This document shows, one piece after another, positions 55,505 through 64,000 of a DNA stretch of 64,000 bases. The notes beneath the pieces were generated by a model. It worked only from the letters and a program-made list of their open reading frames with translations. It made no database searches and had not been told where the DNA came from. The translations under genes were made by a program, and so were the position numbers. This stretch comes from Sinorhizobium meliloti 4H41 (lineage in GTDB: Bacteria; Pseudomonadota; Alphaproteobacteria; Rhizobiales; Rhizobiaceae), in contig NZ_AQWP01000002.1 in NCBI RefSeq assembly GCF_000375585.1, positions 124,001 to 188,000 on the forward strand. Direction: 5' to 3'. Positions within the stretch are counted from its first letter, which is position 1; every line of letters begins with the position of its first letter.

Positions 55505-56007
55505 GCGGTCACGCATCGGGTGCTCCGGAACATGACCTCTCCGCCGGGCACGGCGGGGAGGCACCGCACGGGCACTATTGGCAAAACCTCGTCGCGGCTC
55601 TTGTGTGCATCGGCTGGAACGCGGGCTTCCTGCTGTTGAGCCTCGGTCTGCCGGCTGGACATTCACGAGGCGATGTCGGGCCGGGTTCGCTGCCCATTCA
55701 GGTTGCTGTCTTCGGTACGGCGGTGTCGGCCGTCTATCTCGTTCAGGTCCTGAGGGGCGTCGATCTCGGCGGAACGCACGGCAGGCTCGACATTGCGCGC
55801 GTCAGCGGCTTGATGGCCCTCTTCGTCGCCGTGTGTCTCGGCGCGAACTGGATGGGGCTGGCTCTTTGCCTCGGAATCGGCGCGGGCGTGGCGACGCTGC
55901 TCTTTCCGGGCGAGAAGCCGCTCGTCCGAGCCGCAGCAACCGGGGCCGGCTTCTGGGCGATCGCCTATCTGGTATTCGGCAAGCTGCTCGCGCTTCCTCT
56001 TCCTTGA
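55501..56007 (+). CDS. tctB: Tripartite tricarboxylate transporter, small permease TctB
   Basis: The 168-residue protein has four membrane segments (NLVAALVCIGWNAGFLLLSL, and around 60-80, 105-125, 140-160) typical of TctB. His-rich cytosolic start (HASGAPEHDLSAGHG). It completes the TctABC system. Confidence 0.85.
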   Translation: MSGHASGAPEHDLSAGHGGEAPHGHYWQNLVAALVCIGWNAGFLLLSLGLPAGHSRGDVGPGSLPIQVAVFGTAVSAVYLVQVLRGVDLGGTHGRLDIARVSGLMALFVAVCLGANWMGLALCLGIGAGVATLLFPGEKPLVRAAATGAGFWAIAYLVFGKLLALPLP

Positions 56008-56030
56008 AACGGCCTGACAGGAGTGAACAC

Positions 56031-57089
56031 ATGACGCCAGACGGTATCGCGTGCATGATGATGAGAGGCGGCACGTCGAAAGGCGCCTATTTTCTCGCCG
56101 ACGATCTTCCGACCGACGCTGGAGAGCGCAACCGGCTCCTGCTGCGCATCATGGGGTCGCCCGACCCGCGCCAGATCGACGGCATAGGAGGGGCCGATCC
56201 GCTGACAAGCAAAGTAGCCGTCGTCCGCGCCTCGGCTCGGCCCGGTTTCGACGTAGATTTTCTCTTTCTCCAGGTCTTCGTCGATCAGGCACTGGTAAGC
56301 GACAGCCAGAATTGCGGCAATATCCTTGCCGGTGTCGGCGCTTTTGCCGTCGAGCGCGGGCTGGTCGAAGCCGCGGAAGGCGAAACCGCCATCCGCATCT
56401 ACATGGAGAACACGTCCCAGTCTGCTGTCGCGCGCATCCGCACCGCGAAAGGCCGACCCGTCTATACGGGCGACGCGTCGATCGACGGGGTGCCGACTCC
56501 CGCCGCCCCCGTCTATCTGACCTTCACGGACGCCGCCGGATCAAGCTGCGGCGCATTGCTGCCGACCGGCTCGGCCGTAAACGAGATCGAGGGTGTTGCC
56601 TGCACGCTGATCGACAACGGAATGCCGGTCGTGGTCATGCGGGCGGCGGATTTCGGCCTGACGGGATATGAGAGCCGCGAAGAGCTCGAGGCGAACGAGG
56701 CTGTCAAGGCGCGTATCGAGCGCATCCGCCTCGCCGCAGGACCGCTGATGAATTTGGGCGACGTCACGAAAAAGTCGGTCCCCAAGATGACCTTGGTCGC
56801 CCTTCCGGTGAATGGCGGCGCCATCATGACCCGCAGCCTCATTCCCCACCGCGTGCATGCTTCGATCGGCGTCTTTGGCGCGCTCAGCGTGGCCACGGCG
56901 TGCCTGCTGCCAAACAGTCCCGCAGCGTCCCTCGCCACCTTGCCGGAGGGCGAGGAAAAAACCCTGGCCGTCGAGCACCCGACGGGCCGCATGGAAATCC
57001 TGCTTCGGCTCGACAACGCCGGCAGCGTGGAGGAATGCTCGTTTCTACGAACCGCGCGAAAACTCTTCGATGGTCGCGTCTTCGCATGA
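56031..57089 (+). CDS. galD: 4-oxalomesaconate tautomerase (PrpF superfamily)
   Basis: The 352-residue protein has the PrpF/GalD signatures CMMMRGGTSKGAYF, IDGIGGADPLTSKVAVV and SDSQNCGNILAGVGAFA. GalD tautomerises keto 4-oxalomesaconate to the enol that GalB hydrates. Association with galB and galC makes the OMA tautomerase role more likely than aconitate isomerisation. ACAGGAGTG precedes the ATG. Last gene of the cluster. Confidence 0.87.
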   Translation: MTPDGIACMMMRGGTSKGAYFLADDLPTDAGERNRLLLRIMGSPDPRQIDGIGGADPLTSKVAVVRASARPGFDVDFLFLQVFVDQALVSDSQNCGNILAGVGAFAVERGLVEAAEGETAIRIYMENTSQSAVARIRTAKGRPVYTGDASIDGVPTPAAPVYLTFTDAAGSSCGALLPTGSAVNEIEGVACTLIDNGMPVVVMRAADFGLTGYESREELEANEAVKARIERIRLAAGPLMNLGDVTKKSVPKMTLVALPVNGGAIMTRSLIPHRVHASIGVFGALSVATACLLPNSPAASLATLPEGEEKTLAVEHPTGRMEILLRLDNAGSVEECSFLRTARKLFDGRVFA

Positions 57090-57115
57090 CAGCGGGGGCG
57101 CCGCTCAAAGAAACA

Positions 57116-57137
57116 CCGCCCGGTCTCTGCCGGGCGG
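57116..57137. terminator. Hairpin between galD and the zeta-subunit gene
   Basis: CCGCCCGG and CCGGGCGG with a 6-base loop. On the minus strand TGTTTCTTT follows, so it best ends the zeta-subunit transcript, and may also stop the gal operon. Confidence 0.6.
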
Positions 57138-57154
57138 CGGCATGCAGGTGTCGT

Positions 57155-57469
57155 TTAGTTTTTCTGTAGCTGTGCAACCGCTTCCGAGAGCAATTCAATC
57201 ATGCGGACGCGAATGTCGTCCTCGGATATTGCAACGCCAGCCGCGTCGAAATCGGCCTTGATCTTGCGCACGACGTCCTCGTGCCCGGCCTCTTCGAAAT
57301 CCGCGGCAACGATCTCGCTCGCATAGGCTTCCGGGTCGGACTTGGCGAGAAGACCGGCGGCCCAAAGGCCAAGCAGTTTGTTGCGGCGGGCGGTGGCCTT
57401 GAACCTCAATTCCTCGTCCAACGCGAACTTCGCCTCGAAAGCCTTCTCGCGGTCCTGCATCGTCGTCAT
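57155..57469 (-). CDS. F1-ATPase inhibitor zeta subunit (DUF1476)
   Basis: The 104-residue protein (MTTMQDREKAFEAKFALDEE) has the DUF1476 pattern with helices ARRNKLLGLWAAGLL and DFEEAGHEDVVRKIKADFDA. In Paracoccus the family member zeta blocks reverse rotation of F1-ATPase. Start at ATG 57469, following GGGAGATCGATTG. It lies apart from any atp genes and is divergent from purC. Confidence 0.86.
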   Translation of the reverse strand: MTTMQDREKAFEAKFALDEELRFKATARRNKLLGLWAAGLLAKSDPEAYASEIVAADFEEAGHEDVVRKIKADFDAAGVAISEDDIRVRMIELLSEAVAQLQKN

Positions 57470-57698
57470 CAATCGATCTCCCTGAAAAATATGCTGCCCG
57501 AAGCACTATCGCCATAAACCAAAAGGCTCTCGAAAGTGCAATGCGCCTTTTCGCCTTCGGCGACTTTCATGATAGCCTAATCTAATCCGGGGATGGAAAG
57601 ACACGCCGATTGTTAATTGTCTTCTTTTCGGATATGGACCCGCTGAGAAAATTCCCAATGCGCCTCCCAAGAGCGCCAACAACCACAGAGACAGATCC

Positions 57699-58463
57699 AT
57701 GAATCGTCGCCGCCGTATCTACGAGGGCAAGGCCAAGATCCTTTACGAGGGTCCGGAACCGGGCACGCTGATCCAGTTCTTCAAGGACGACGCCACCGCC
57801 TTCAACAAGAAGAAACATGACGTCATCGACGGCAAGGGCGTACTCAACAACCGCATTTCCGAGTACATCTTCACGCATCTGAACAAGATCGGCATCCCGA
57901 CCCATTTCATCCGCCGCCTCAACATGCGCGAGCAGTTGATCAAGGAAGTGGAGATCATCCCGCTGGAGATCGTGGTGCGCAATGTTGCCGCCGGCTCTCT
58001 TGCCAAGCGCCTCGGTATCGAGGAAGGCACCGTCCTGCCGCGCTCGATCATCGAATTCTATTACAAGGCCGACGCCCTCGACGACCCGATGGTCTCCGAG
58101 GAGCACATCACGGCTTTCGGCTGGGCGAGCCCGCAGGAACTCGACGACATCATGGCGCTCGCCATCCGCATCAACGATTTCCTTTCCGGCCTCTTCCTCG
58201 GCGTCGGCATCCAGCTGGTCGACTTCAAGGTCGAATGCGGCCGCCTCTATGAGGGCGACATGATGCGCATCGTCCTGGCCGACGAGATTTCCCCCGACAG
58301 CTGCCGTCTCTGGGACATAGAGACGAAGGAAAAGATGGACAAGGACCGGTTCCGCCGCGATATGGGCGGACTTGTCGAAGCCTATCAGGAAGTGGCCCGC
58401 CGCCTCGGCATCATCAATGAAAACGAGCCGCCGCGCGGTTCGGGTCCGGTGCTGGTCAAGTAA
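57699..58463 (+). CDS. purC: SAICAR synthase
   Basis: The 254-residue enzyme begins [20 protein letters not shown] and has [29 protein letters not shown] and [10 protein letters not shown]. It joins CAIR and aspartate to give SAICAR. First gene of the purC-purS-purQ run. The 226-base gap upstream includes an AAAAGGC/GCCTTTT inverted repeat at about 57519-57556. Confidence 0.97.
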   Translation: MNRRRRIYEGKAKILYEGPEPGTLIQFFKDDATAFNKKKHDVIDGKGVLNNRISEYIFTHLNKIGIPTHFIRRLNMREQLIKEVEIIPLEIVVRNVAAGSLAKRLGIEEGTVLPRSIIEFYYKADALDDPMVSEEHITAFGWASPQELDDIMALAIRINDFLSGLFLGVGIQLVDFKVECGRLYEGDMMRIVLADEISPDSCRLWDIETKEKMDKDRFRRDMGGLVEAYQEVARRLGIINENEPPRGSGPVLVK

Positions 58464-58481
58464 TCTCGGGGATAAGCAAAA

Positions 58482-58724
58482 GTGATCAAGGCACGCGTAA
58501 CCGTGACGCTGAAGAACGGTGTTCTCGACCCGCAGGGCAAGGCTATCGAAGGCGCTCTCGGCGCTCTCGGCTTTGACGGCATCGGCCAGGTGCGACAGGG
58601 CAAGGTCTTCGATCTGCAGCTCGAAACCGCCGACAAGGCCAAGGCTGAAGCCGACCTCAAGGCCATGTGCGAAAAGCTGCTCGCCAACACCGTTATCGAA
58701 AACTACAGCATCTCCCTCGCCTGA
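58482..58724 (+). CDS. purS: FGAM synthase subunit PurS
   Basis: The 80-residue protein (IKARVTVTLKNGVLDPQGKA) bridges PurQ and the small PurL. It starts at a GTG 18 bases after purC. Its presence shows that the purL in the window is the small, non-fused form. Confidence 0.95.
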   Translation: MIKARVTVTLKNGVLDPQGKAIEGALGALGFDGIGQVRQGKVFDLQLETADKAKAEADLKAMCEKLLANTVIENYSISLA

Positions 58725-58805
58725 CGGCGGGGGCGGCCATTGCACTGCGTTGAAACAGCCCCGGAAATCCTTATATGCCGGGTGCAAAGGCAAGATAGGT
58801 ACGTC

Positions 58806-59477
58806 ATGAAGTCCGCCGTCGTTCAGCTTCCTGGTCTCAATCGCGACCGCGACATGATCGCGGCGCTGACGAAGATTTCCGGCAAGGCGCCTGTCACCGT
58901 CTGGCAGACCGAGACCGAAATCCCGGATGTGGATCTGATCGTCATTCCCGGCGGCTTTTCCTATGGGGACTATCTGCGCTGCGGCGCGATCGCTGCACGC
59001 ATGCCGGTGATGCAGGCGATCAAGGCCAAGGCGGAGCAAGGCGTGCGCGTCCTCGGCGTCTGCAACGGTTTCCAGATCCTCGTCGAAGCGGGCCTCCTGC
59101 CCGGCGCGCTGATGCGCAACGCCTCGCTGAAGTTCGTCTGCCGCGAGGTGAAGCTGGAAGTCGTCAACGCCGACACCGCTTTCACCCGCGCCTACGCCAA
59201 GGGTCAGGTAATCCGCAGCCCTGTCGCCCACCATGACGGCAACTATTTCGCCGATGCGGAAACGTTGAAGGCAATCGAAGGCAGCGGCCAGGTCGTGTTC
59301 CGCTATGCCGAAGGCACCAATCCGAACGGCTCCGTCAACGACATCGCCGGCGTCCTGAACGCGAAGGGCAATGTGCTCGGCATGATGCCGCATCCGGAAA
59401 ATCTGATCGAGTCCGCCCATGGCGGCGCGGACGGCCGAGGACTCTTCGCCTCGGCGCTGGACGTAATTGCTGCTTAA
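58806..59477 (+). CDS. purQ: FGAM synthase glutaminase subunit PurQ
   Basis: The 223-residue class I glutamine amidotransferase has [16 protein letters not shown], the catalytic cysteine in [11 protein letters not shown], and MMPHPENL with the His of the triad. It supplies ammonia to PurL. Start at ATG 58806 by family ([16 protein letters not shown]). Confidence 0.96.
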   Translation: MKSAVVQLPGLNRDRDMIAALTKISGKAPVTVWQTETEIPDVDLIVIPGGFSYGDYLRCGAIAARMPVMQAIKAKAEQGVRVLGVCNGFQILVEAGLLPGALMRNASLKFVCREVKLEVVNADTAFTRAYAKGQVIRSPVAHHDGNYFADAETLKAIEGSGQVVFRYAEGTNPNGSVNDIAGVLNAKGNVLGMMPHPENLIESAHGGADGRGLFASALDVIAA

Positions 59478-59582
59478 GTTTTGTCATGTAGCACTACGGG
59501 CGGAAAATCGCTTCGTACTTATGAAATTGCTCCGGTCGCCGCTGGAAGGCGGCATTCGCCACCAGTTCCCGTGAGACCTCCT

Positions 59583-59990
59583 ATGTCATCCATTGTTAAC
59601 GGACGTTCCCTTGCGCTCGCCTGCGTTGCCGCCAGCCTGACGCTTGTCGCCGGTTGCCAGTCGGGGCGCCCTGCCGCACCGGCCGCGAGTTCCGCCGCGC
59701 TGCCGACCATGGAACGCATCGCTCTCGGCGCGAATGGCTGTTGGTTCAAGTCTGGCGATGCGGCGTTCAAAGCCTATCGCCTCGCCCCCGAACTCAACTC
59801 CTTCTCCGGACGCCCGCGCATCCTGATTGTCCCGCGCAAATCACCGGAATCGCGCCCGCTTGCCGTGGTCGAGGCCGAGGGTCAACCAGCCCGCCTGCAG
59901 GCGTTCGGCCCGCTGATGAGCGAGCCCGTAGGGACGCGCATCGCCGCGGACGTGCGCCGTTGGGCCGCCGGCGGCAAAGGCTGCAGCTGA
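59583..59990 (+). CDS. Small lipoprotein of unknown function
   Basis: The 135-residue protein starts MSSIVNGRSLALACVAASLT and has lipobox LVAGC. The mature part includes ANGCWFKSGDAAFKAYRLAP and a terminal GKGC; two further cysteines may pair. No domain is recognised. It lies 105 bases after purQ. Confidence 0.72.
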   Translation: MSSIVNGRSLALACVAASLTLVAGCQSGRPAAPAASSAALPTMERIALGANGCWFKSGDAAFKAYRLAPELNSFSGRPRILIVPRKSPESRPLAVVEAEGQPARLQAFGPLMSEPVGTRIAADVRRWAAGGKGCS

Positions 59991-60084
59991 TCCGACCATC
60001 TTCGGCAACGCGCCCTTCCGCGGGGGCGATGCTCTCACGGAGGAGTCCGGCCAGGCCAAGTCATTGGACTGGAAAGACTCTTCC

Positions 60085-60102
60085 GCGCCGCAGACGCGGC
60101 GC
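60085..60102. terminator. GC hairpin between lipoprotein and DUF1127 genes
   Basis: GCGCCGC and GCGGCGC with an AGAC loop form a perfect 7-bp stem in the convergent gap. No strong U-run on either side. Confidence 0.45.
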
Positions 60103-60150
60103 CGCTCTCATCTCGTGTGACGGGACAGGGAGGAAGCAATCGCCGGACAC

Positions 60151-60405
60151 CTACTGCCAGAAAGGGACGGCCGACTCACGCCGCGCCTCTTTTTCACTCA
60201 CACCGATATCGTCGAGCAGATGCGTGCTCAGTTCGTCGAGCGCCAGACGGCTGCGCCTCTTGGACGCCAGTTTGCAATAAAGTTGCCAAAGCCGCGACAA
60301 CAGGTTTCCCGCGCCACTTCGTGAATCAATGCCGAAGCGGGCCGGTGGCCGCGCATTGCACTCCCGGGGCTGAATTGCATCAATTGCACCCATTGTCACC
60401 ACCAT
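60151..60405 (-). CDS. DUF1127 small protein
   Basis: The 84-residue protein has the DUF1127 domain in its C-terminal 50 residues: LYCKLASKRRSRLALDELST, then HLLDDIGVSEKEARREA-like end. Such Arg-rich proteins have been tied to RNA and phosphate metabolism in rhizobia-like bacteria. The start is ATG 60405 or 60393. It is divergent from the MocR-type regulator with inverted repeats between. Confidence 0.75.
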   Translation of the reverse strand: MVVTMGAIDAIQPRECNARPPARFGIDSRSGAGNLLSRLWQLYCKLASKRRSRLALDELSTHLLDDIGVSEKEARRESAVPFWQ

Positions 60406-60439
60406 TGCTCACATTGAATCTGTTCCCATAGAGATAATT

Positions 60440-60482
60440 GACATGATATGTCGCGCAATATAGAGAATTGTCACTATGACAA
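60440..60482. promoter_or_regulatory. Two inverted repeats in the DUF1127/MocR intergenic region
   Basis: GACAT-GAT-ATGTC (60440-60452) and TTGTCA-CTA-TGACAA (60468-60482) are both perfect, with centres 29 bases apart, about three helical turns. Both contain TGACA/TGTC half-sites. The second encloses the mocR start codon, so binding would affect mocR itself, and both genes may be controlled. Confidence 0.55.
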
Positions 60483-61894
60483 CTTGGCTTCCCGACATTG
60501 AACAAGGTCACGGGCCGCTTTACGCGCGTATTGCCGACCAGATCGAAGAGGCGATCGGCAACGGCACCCTGCCCGCGGGTACGAAGCTGCCGCCCCAGCG
60601 CAATCTCGCTTTCGATGTAGGGGTCACGATCGGCACGATCGGGCGCGCCTACGGCATTGTCCGCGAGCGTGGCCTGGTCAGCGGCGAGGTCGGCCGCGGC
60701 ACCTACGTTCTCGATCATCCGGAAAGCCGGCCGCCGGAGCAGTCGGATCCGCTGACGACGTCGCTTTCAGGGACGCGCCCGCTCATAGCTCCAGCCGGCA
60801 AGCTCCGCTTCGACAGCACCGCCGCTCCTGATATCGGACAGGGCGACATCCTGGCGCAATTGCTCGGAGACATCAGCCGCGAGCATCACGGGGACATTGC
60901 GAGCTATGCCCGCAACTTTCCGGATCATTGGTTCGAGGCTGGATCTCAATGGCTGGCACGCGGCAATTTCCGGCCTGGGCCGGAAACGGTCGTCCCGACG
61001 CTTGGGGCTCATGCCGCAGTCGTCGCGGTGATCTCGGCCGTCACCTCCCCGGGCGACCGCATCGCCTTCGAGACGCTGACCTATTCCCAGATCAGCCGCA
61101 GCGCGGGCCTCATCGGCCGGCGGATCGCGCTGGTGGAAAGCGACGAATTCGGAATGCGGCCGGAAGATTTCGAGCGTGTCTGTGCCCAGCAGCACCCGAA
61201 ACTCGCCTTTCTGATGCCCGGCGCGCAGAACCCTACGGTGGCGGTCATGCCGCTCGACCGGCGCCAGGCAATCGCCGACATCGCGCGCAAATACGGCGTC
61301 TGGCTGGTCGAGGACAATCTCTACGGTTCCATGACCGGCGACCCGCTGCCATTGCTGATGGAGCTTGCGCCCGAGCGAACCTTCCTCGTCGGCGGTCTTT
61401 CGAAGTCCGTTGCTGCCGGCGTGCGCGGCGGCTGGGTCGCCTGCCCGCCGCATTTCAGCCAGCGCATCCGCGTAGCCCACAAGATGGTGAGCGGCGGCCT
61501 GCCTTTCATTCTCGCGGAGCTTTGCGCCCGTCTGGTCCTCTCCGGATCGGCGTCGGTATTGCGCAATCGCGGCGTCGAGGAAATAGGCGCACGCGAAGCT
61601 CTGGCGCGCGAGATCTTCACAGGCTTCGATTTCAACTCGCATCCGAAGATTCCGTTTTTCTGGCTGAAGCTGCCCGAGCCCTGGCTTTCCGGAACCTTCA
61701 AGCAGGCCGCCCTGCAGGAGGGCGTGCTCATCGACGACGAGGATGAATTCAAGGCCGGACGCTCCGACCGGGTTTTTCACCGTATCCGCGTCGGTTTCTC
61801 CTCGCCAATCGAACGATCCGAGGTACGAAGAGGCTTCGAAATACTGCGCCGTCTCCTCGATAGCGGGCGCGCCGGATACGACAGTTTCGATTGA
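60476..61894 (+). CDS. MocR-type GntR regulator with aminotransferase domain
   Basis: The 472-residue protein has an N-terminal GntR winged helix (YARIADQIEEAIGNGTLPAG, KLPPQRNLAFDVGVTIGTIG, REREGLVSGEVGRGTYV-like) and a fold-type I PLP domain with PGAQNPTVAVM, VEDNLYGSM and the Schiff-base lysine K310 in GLSKSVAAGVRGGW. MocR proteins sense PLP-linked amino compounds and usually act on the divergent gene, here DUF1127. Confidence 0.9.
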   Translation: MTTWLPDIEQGHGPLYARIADQIEEAIGNGTLPAGTKLPPQRNLAFDVGVTIGTIGRAYGIVRERGLVSGEVGRGTYVLDHPESRPPEQSDPLTTSLSGTRPLIAPAGKLRFDSTAAPDIGQGDILAQLLGDISREHHGDIASYARNFPDHWFEAGSQWLARGNFRPGPETVVPTLGAHAAVVAVISAVTSPGDRIAFETLTYSQISRSAGLIGRRIALVESDEFGMRPEDFERVCAQQHPKLAFLMPGAQNPTVAVMPLDRRQAIADIARKYGVWLVEDNLYGSMTGDPLPLLMELAPERTFLVGGLSKSVAAGVRGGWVACPPHFSQRIRVAHKMVSGGLPFILAELCARLVLSGSASVLRNRGVEEIGAREALAREIFTGFDFNSHPKIPFFWLKLPEPWLSGTFKQAALQEGVLIDDEDEFKAGRSDRVFHRIRVGFSSPIERSEVRRGFEILRRLLDSGRAGYDSFD

Positions 61895-61984
61895 TTACTT
61901 TTTAGAGGTGACTTTCGCACAAGCCTCGGCAATCTATTCTTGCTTTTTATCCCGCAGAATTGATTCGCACTGGAAGGTTTGGGC

Positions 61985-62572
61985 ATGAAGGATTTCCGCT
62001 CGTTTGCAGGTCGGGGACCGTTTACATTCGTTGCAGCAGCCCTGACGCTTTCGAGCGCACTCATCGGTTCTCAGGCCGGTGCAGCAGAAGGTGTCTTCGA
62101 TGAATTGCGGTTCGGCGCTACGACCTCGATCGGCAATGGCTCAAATCAGGAAGACGGGGTCTTCCCCTCCGCTACATTGTTCTTCGATCCGCTCGGCGCC
62201 GGCAGCGCAAGCGGCCTTGTCGAGAAAATCCTGCGGCCGCGGATCCATGCCGGCGCGTCCGTCGCGACCTCGTCCAGCGGCGTAAACGAAATCTACGCCG
62301 GCTTGAGTTGGAATGCCGACATCACCGAGCGCTTTTTCATCGAGCTCGGCGCCGGCGGCACGGTGCATGACGGCGATCTCAATGACGATGGATCGGACGG
62401 ACCGAAACTCGGCTGCAGGCTGCTGTTTCGCGAATATGCAGCCGTGGGCTACCGTTTCGACGATCACTGGAATCTCTCGGCCACGGTCGAGCATGCGTCC
62501 AATGCCAACCTCTGCGACGGCCCGAACGACGGGCTCACGCGCGCGGGGCTGATGCTCGGCTATCAGTTCTAG
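61985..62572 (+). CDS. PagL-like lipid A acyloxyacyl/3-O-deacylase family protein
   Basis: The 195-residue protein has a signal peptide (FTFVAAALTLSSALIGSQAG, cut near AGA-AEG) and a beta-barrel-like mature part ending in ...LMLGYQF (aromatic C-terminus of outer-membrane proteins). The PagL motif HASNANL carries H170 and S172, the expected catalytic pair. It should sit in the outer membrane and trim 3-O-acyl chains from lipid A; activity is inferred. Confidence 0.82.
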   Translation: MKDFRSFAGRGPFTFVAAALTLSSALIGSQAGAAEGVFDELRFGATTSIGNGSNQEDGVFPSATLFFDPLGAGSASGLVEKILRPRIHAGASVATSSSGVNEIYAGLSWNADITERFFIELGAGGTVHDGDLNDDGSDGPKLGCRLLFREYAAVGYRFDDHWNLSATVEHASNANLCDGPNDGLTRAGLMLGYQF

Positions 62573-62754
62573 AGTCCCGGTCCGACGGACTGAAATCCGG
62601 GCTGCCGCCCTGTTGATCGACCGTATTTTTCTGTCGCGCCGCGCCGCAGCATAGGCTAAAGAAGCCGCAAAGCGCCCCTGTTACGTTGCGGTACGCACGC
62701 GCCTTCCCTTCGAAGCGAGGGTTGCGCGCCGCCCGAAGGATTTGACGGTCGACG
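62573..62754. other. Gap upstream of purL
   Basis: No gene, repeat or strong hairpin is seen. The purL promoter is presumably here, as the gene is not contiguous with purQ. Confidence 0.4.

Positions 62755-64000
<1,246 letters not shown>

Overview
The window looks like chromosomal DNA of a Sinorhizobium/Ensifer-type alphaproteobacterium. The grounds are GC-rich coding sequence, the gene families and their order (a seven-gene suf operon, phaC-sfsA-map-radC, purC-purS-purQ), CTTG-type -35 / CTATAA-type -10 promoters, a RirA-type iron box, and a cloverleaf intergenic repeat of the rhizobial RIME kind. Species assignment is from memory of these families; no search was run. Both ends cut genes: a tandem cold-shock-domain gene at base 1 and purL at base 64000.

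Layout. 1-3.7 kb: cold-shock protein, glyoxalase I, an M15-type lipoprotein peptidase, and four tRNA-Glu genes, three of which follow near-identical promoter/leader copies. 3.7-8.7 kb (minus): recJ, hom, an alanine-type aminotransferase, a small lipoprotein. 8.9-14.7 kb (plus): PHB synthase phaC, sfsA, map, radC, then sthA. 14.8-21.8 kb (minus): the suf Fe-S assembly operon (cysteine desulfurase, sufB, sufC, sufD, sufS, a SufT-like protein, sufA), with a TGA-N9-TCA box lying on the -35 of its promoter. 22-23.2 kb: an alpha/beta hydrolase, an IS5-family transposase scrap and a RIME-like element. 23.2-30.5 kb: GGDEF protein, anmK, tyrS, and a large AsmA/YhdP-like protein. 30.9-35.8 kb: one-cysteine Bcp peroxiredoxin, DUF455 ferritin-like protein, M23 peptidase, DEAD-box RNA helicase, Nudix hydrolase.

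35.8-41.6 kb (minus) is one tight operon resembling the maturation part of CO-dehydrogenase-type (cox) clusters: flavin reductase, MoxR ATPase (CoxD-like), VWA protein (CoxE-like), XdhC/CoxI split over two genes, a molybdopterin-binding/MobA-like fusion, and a TfoX-N protein. No molybdenum hydroxylase structural gene is present. 41.7-49.3 kb: orphan amino-acid-type binding protein with a P1 peptidase, rpe with two small envelope genes, purB, PilZ, DUF2189 and a small hydrolase.

49.3-57.1 kb is the most distinctive accessory block. A LysR regulator with two winged-helix segments is divergent from galB, galC/ligK, a DUF1932 dehydrogenase, tctA-tctC-tctB and galD. Together these encode uptake of a tricarboxylate and conversion of 4-oxalomesaconate to pyruvate and oxaloacetate, but no ring-cleavage dioxygenase is present. 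57.1-64 kb: the ATPase zeta-subunit gene, purC-purS-purQ, a lipoprotein, a DUF1127 gene divergent from a MocR-type regulator, a PagL-like outer-membrane protein, and purL.
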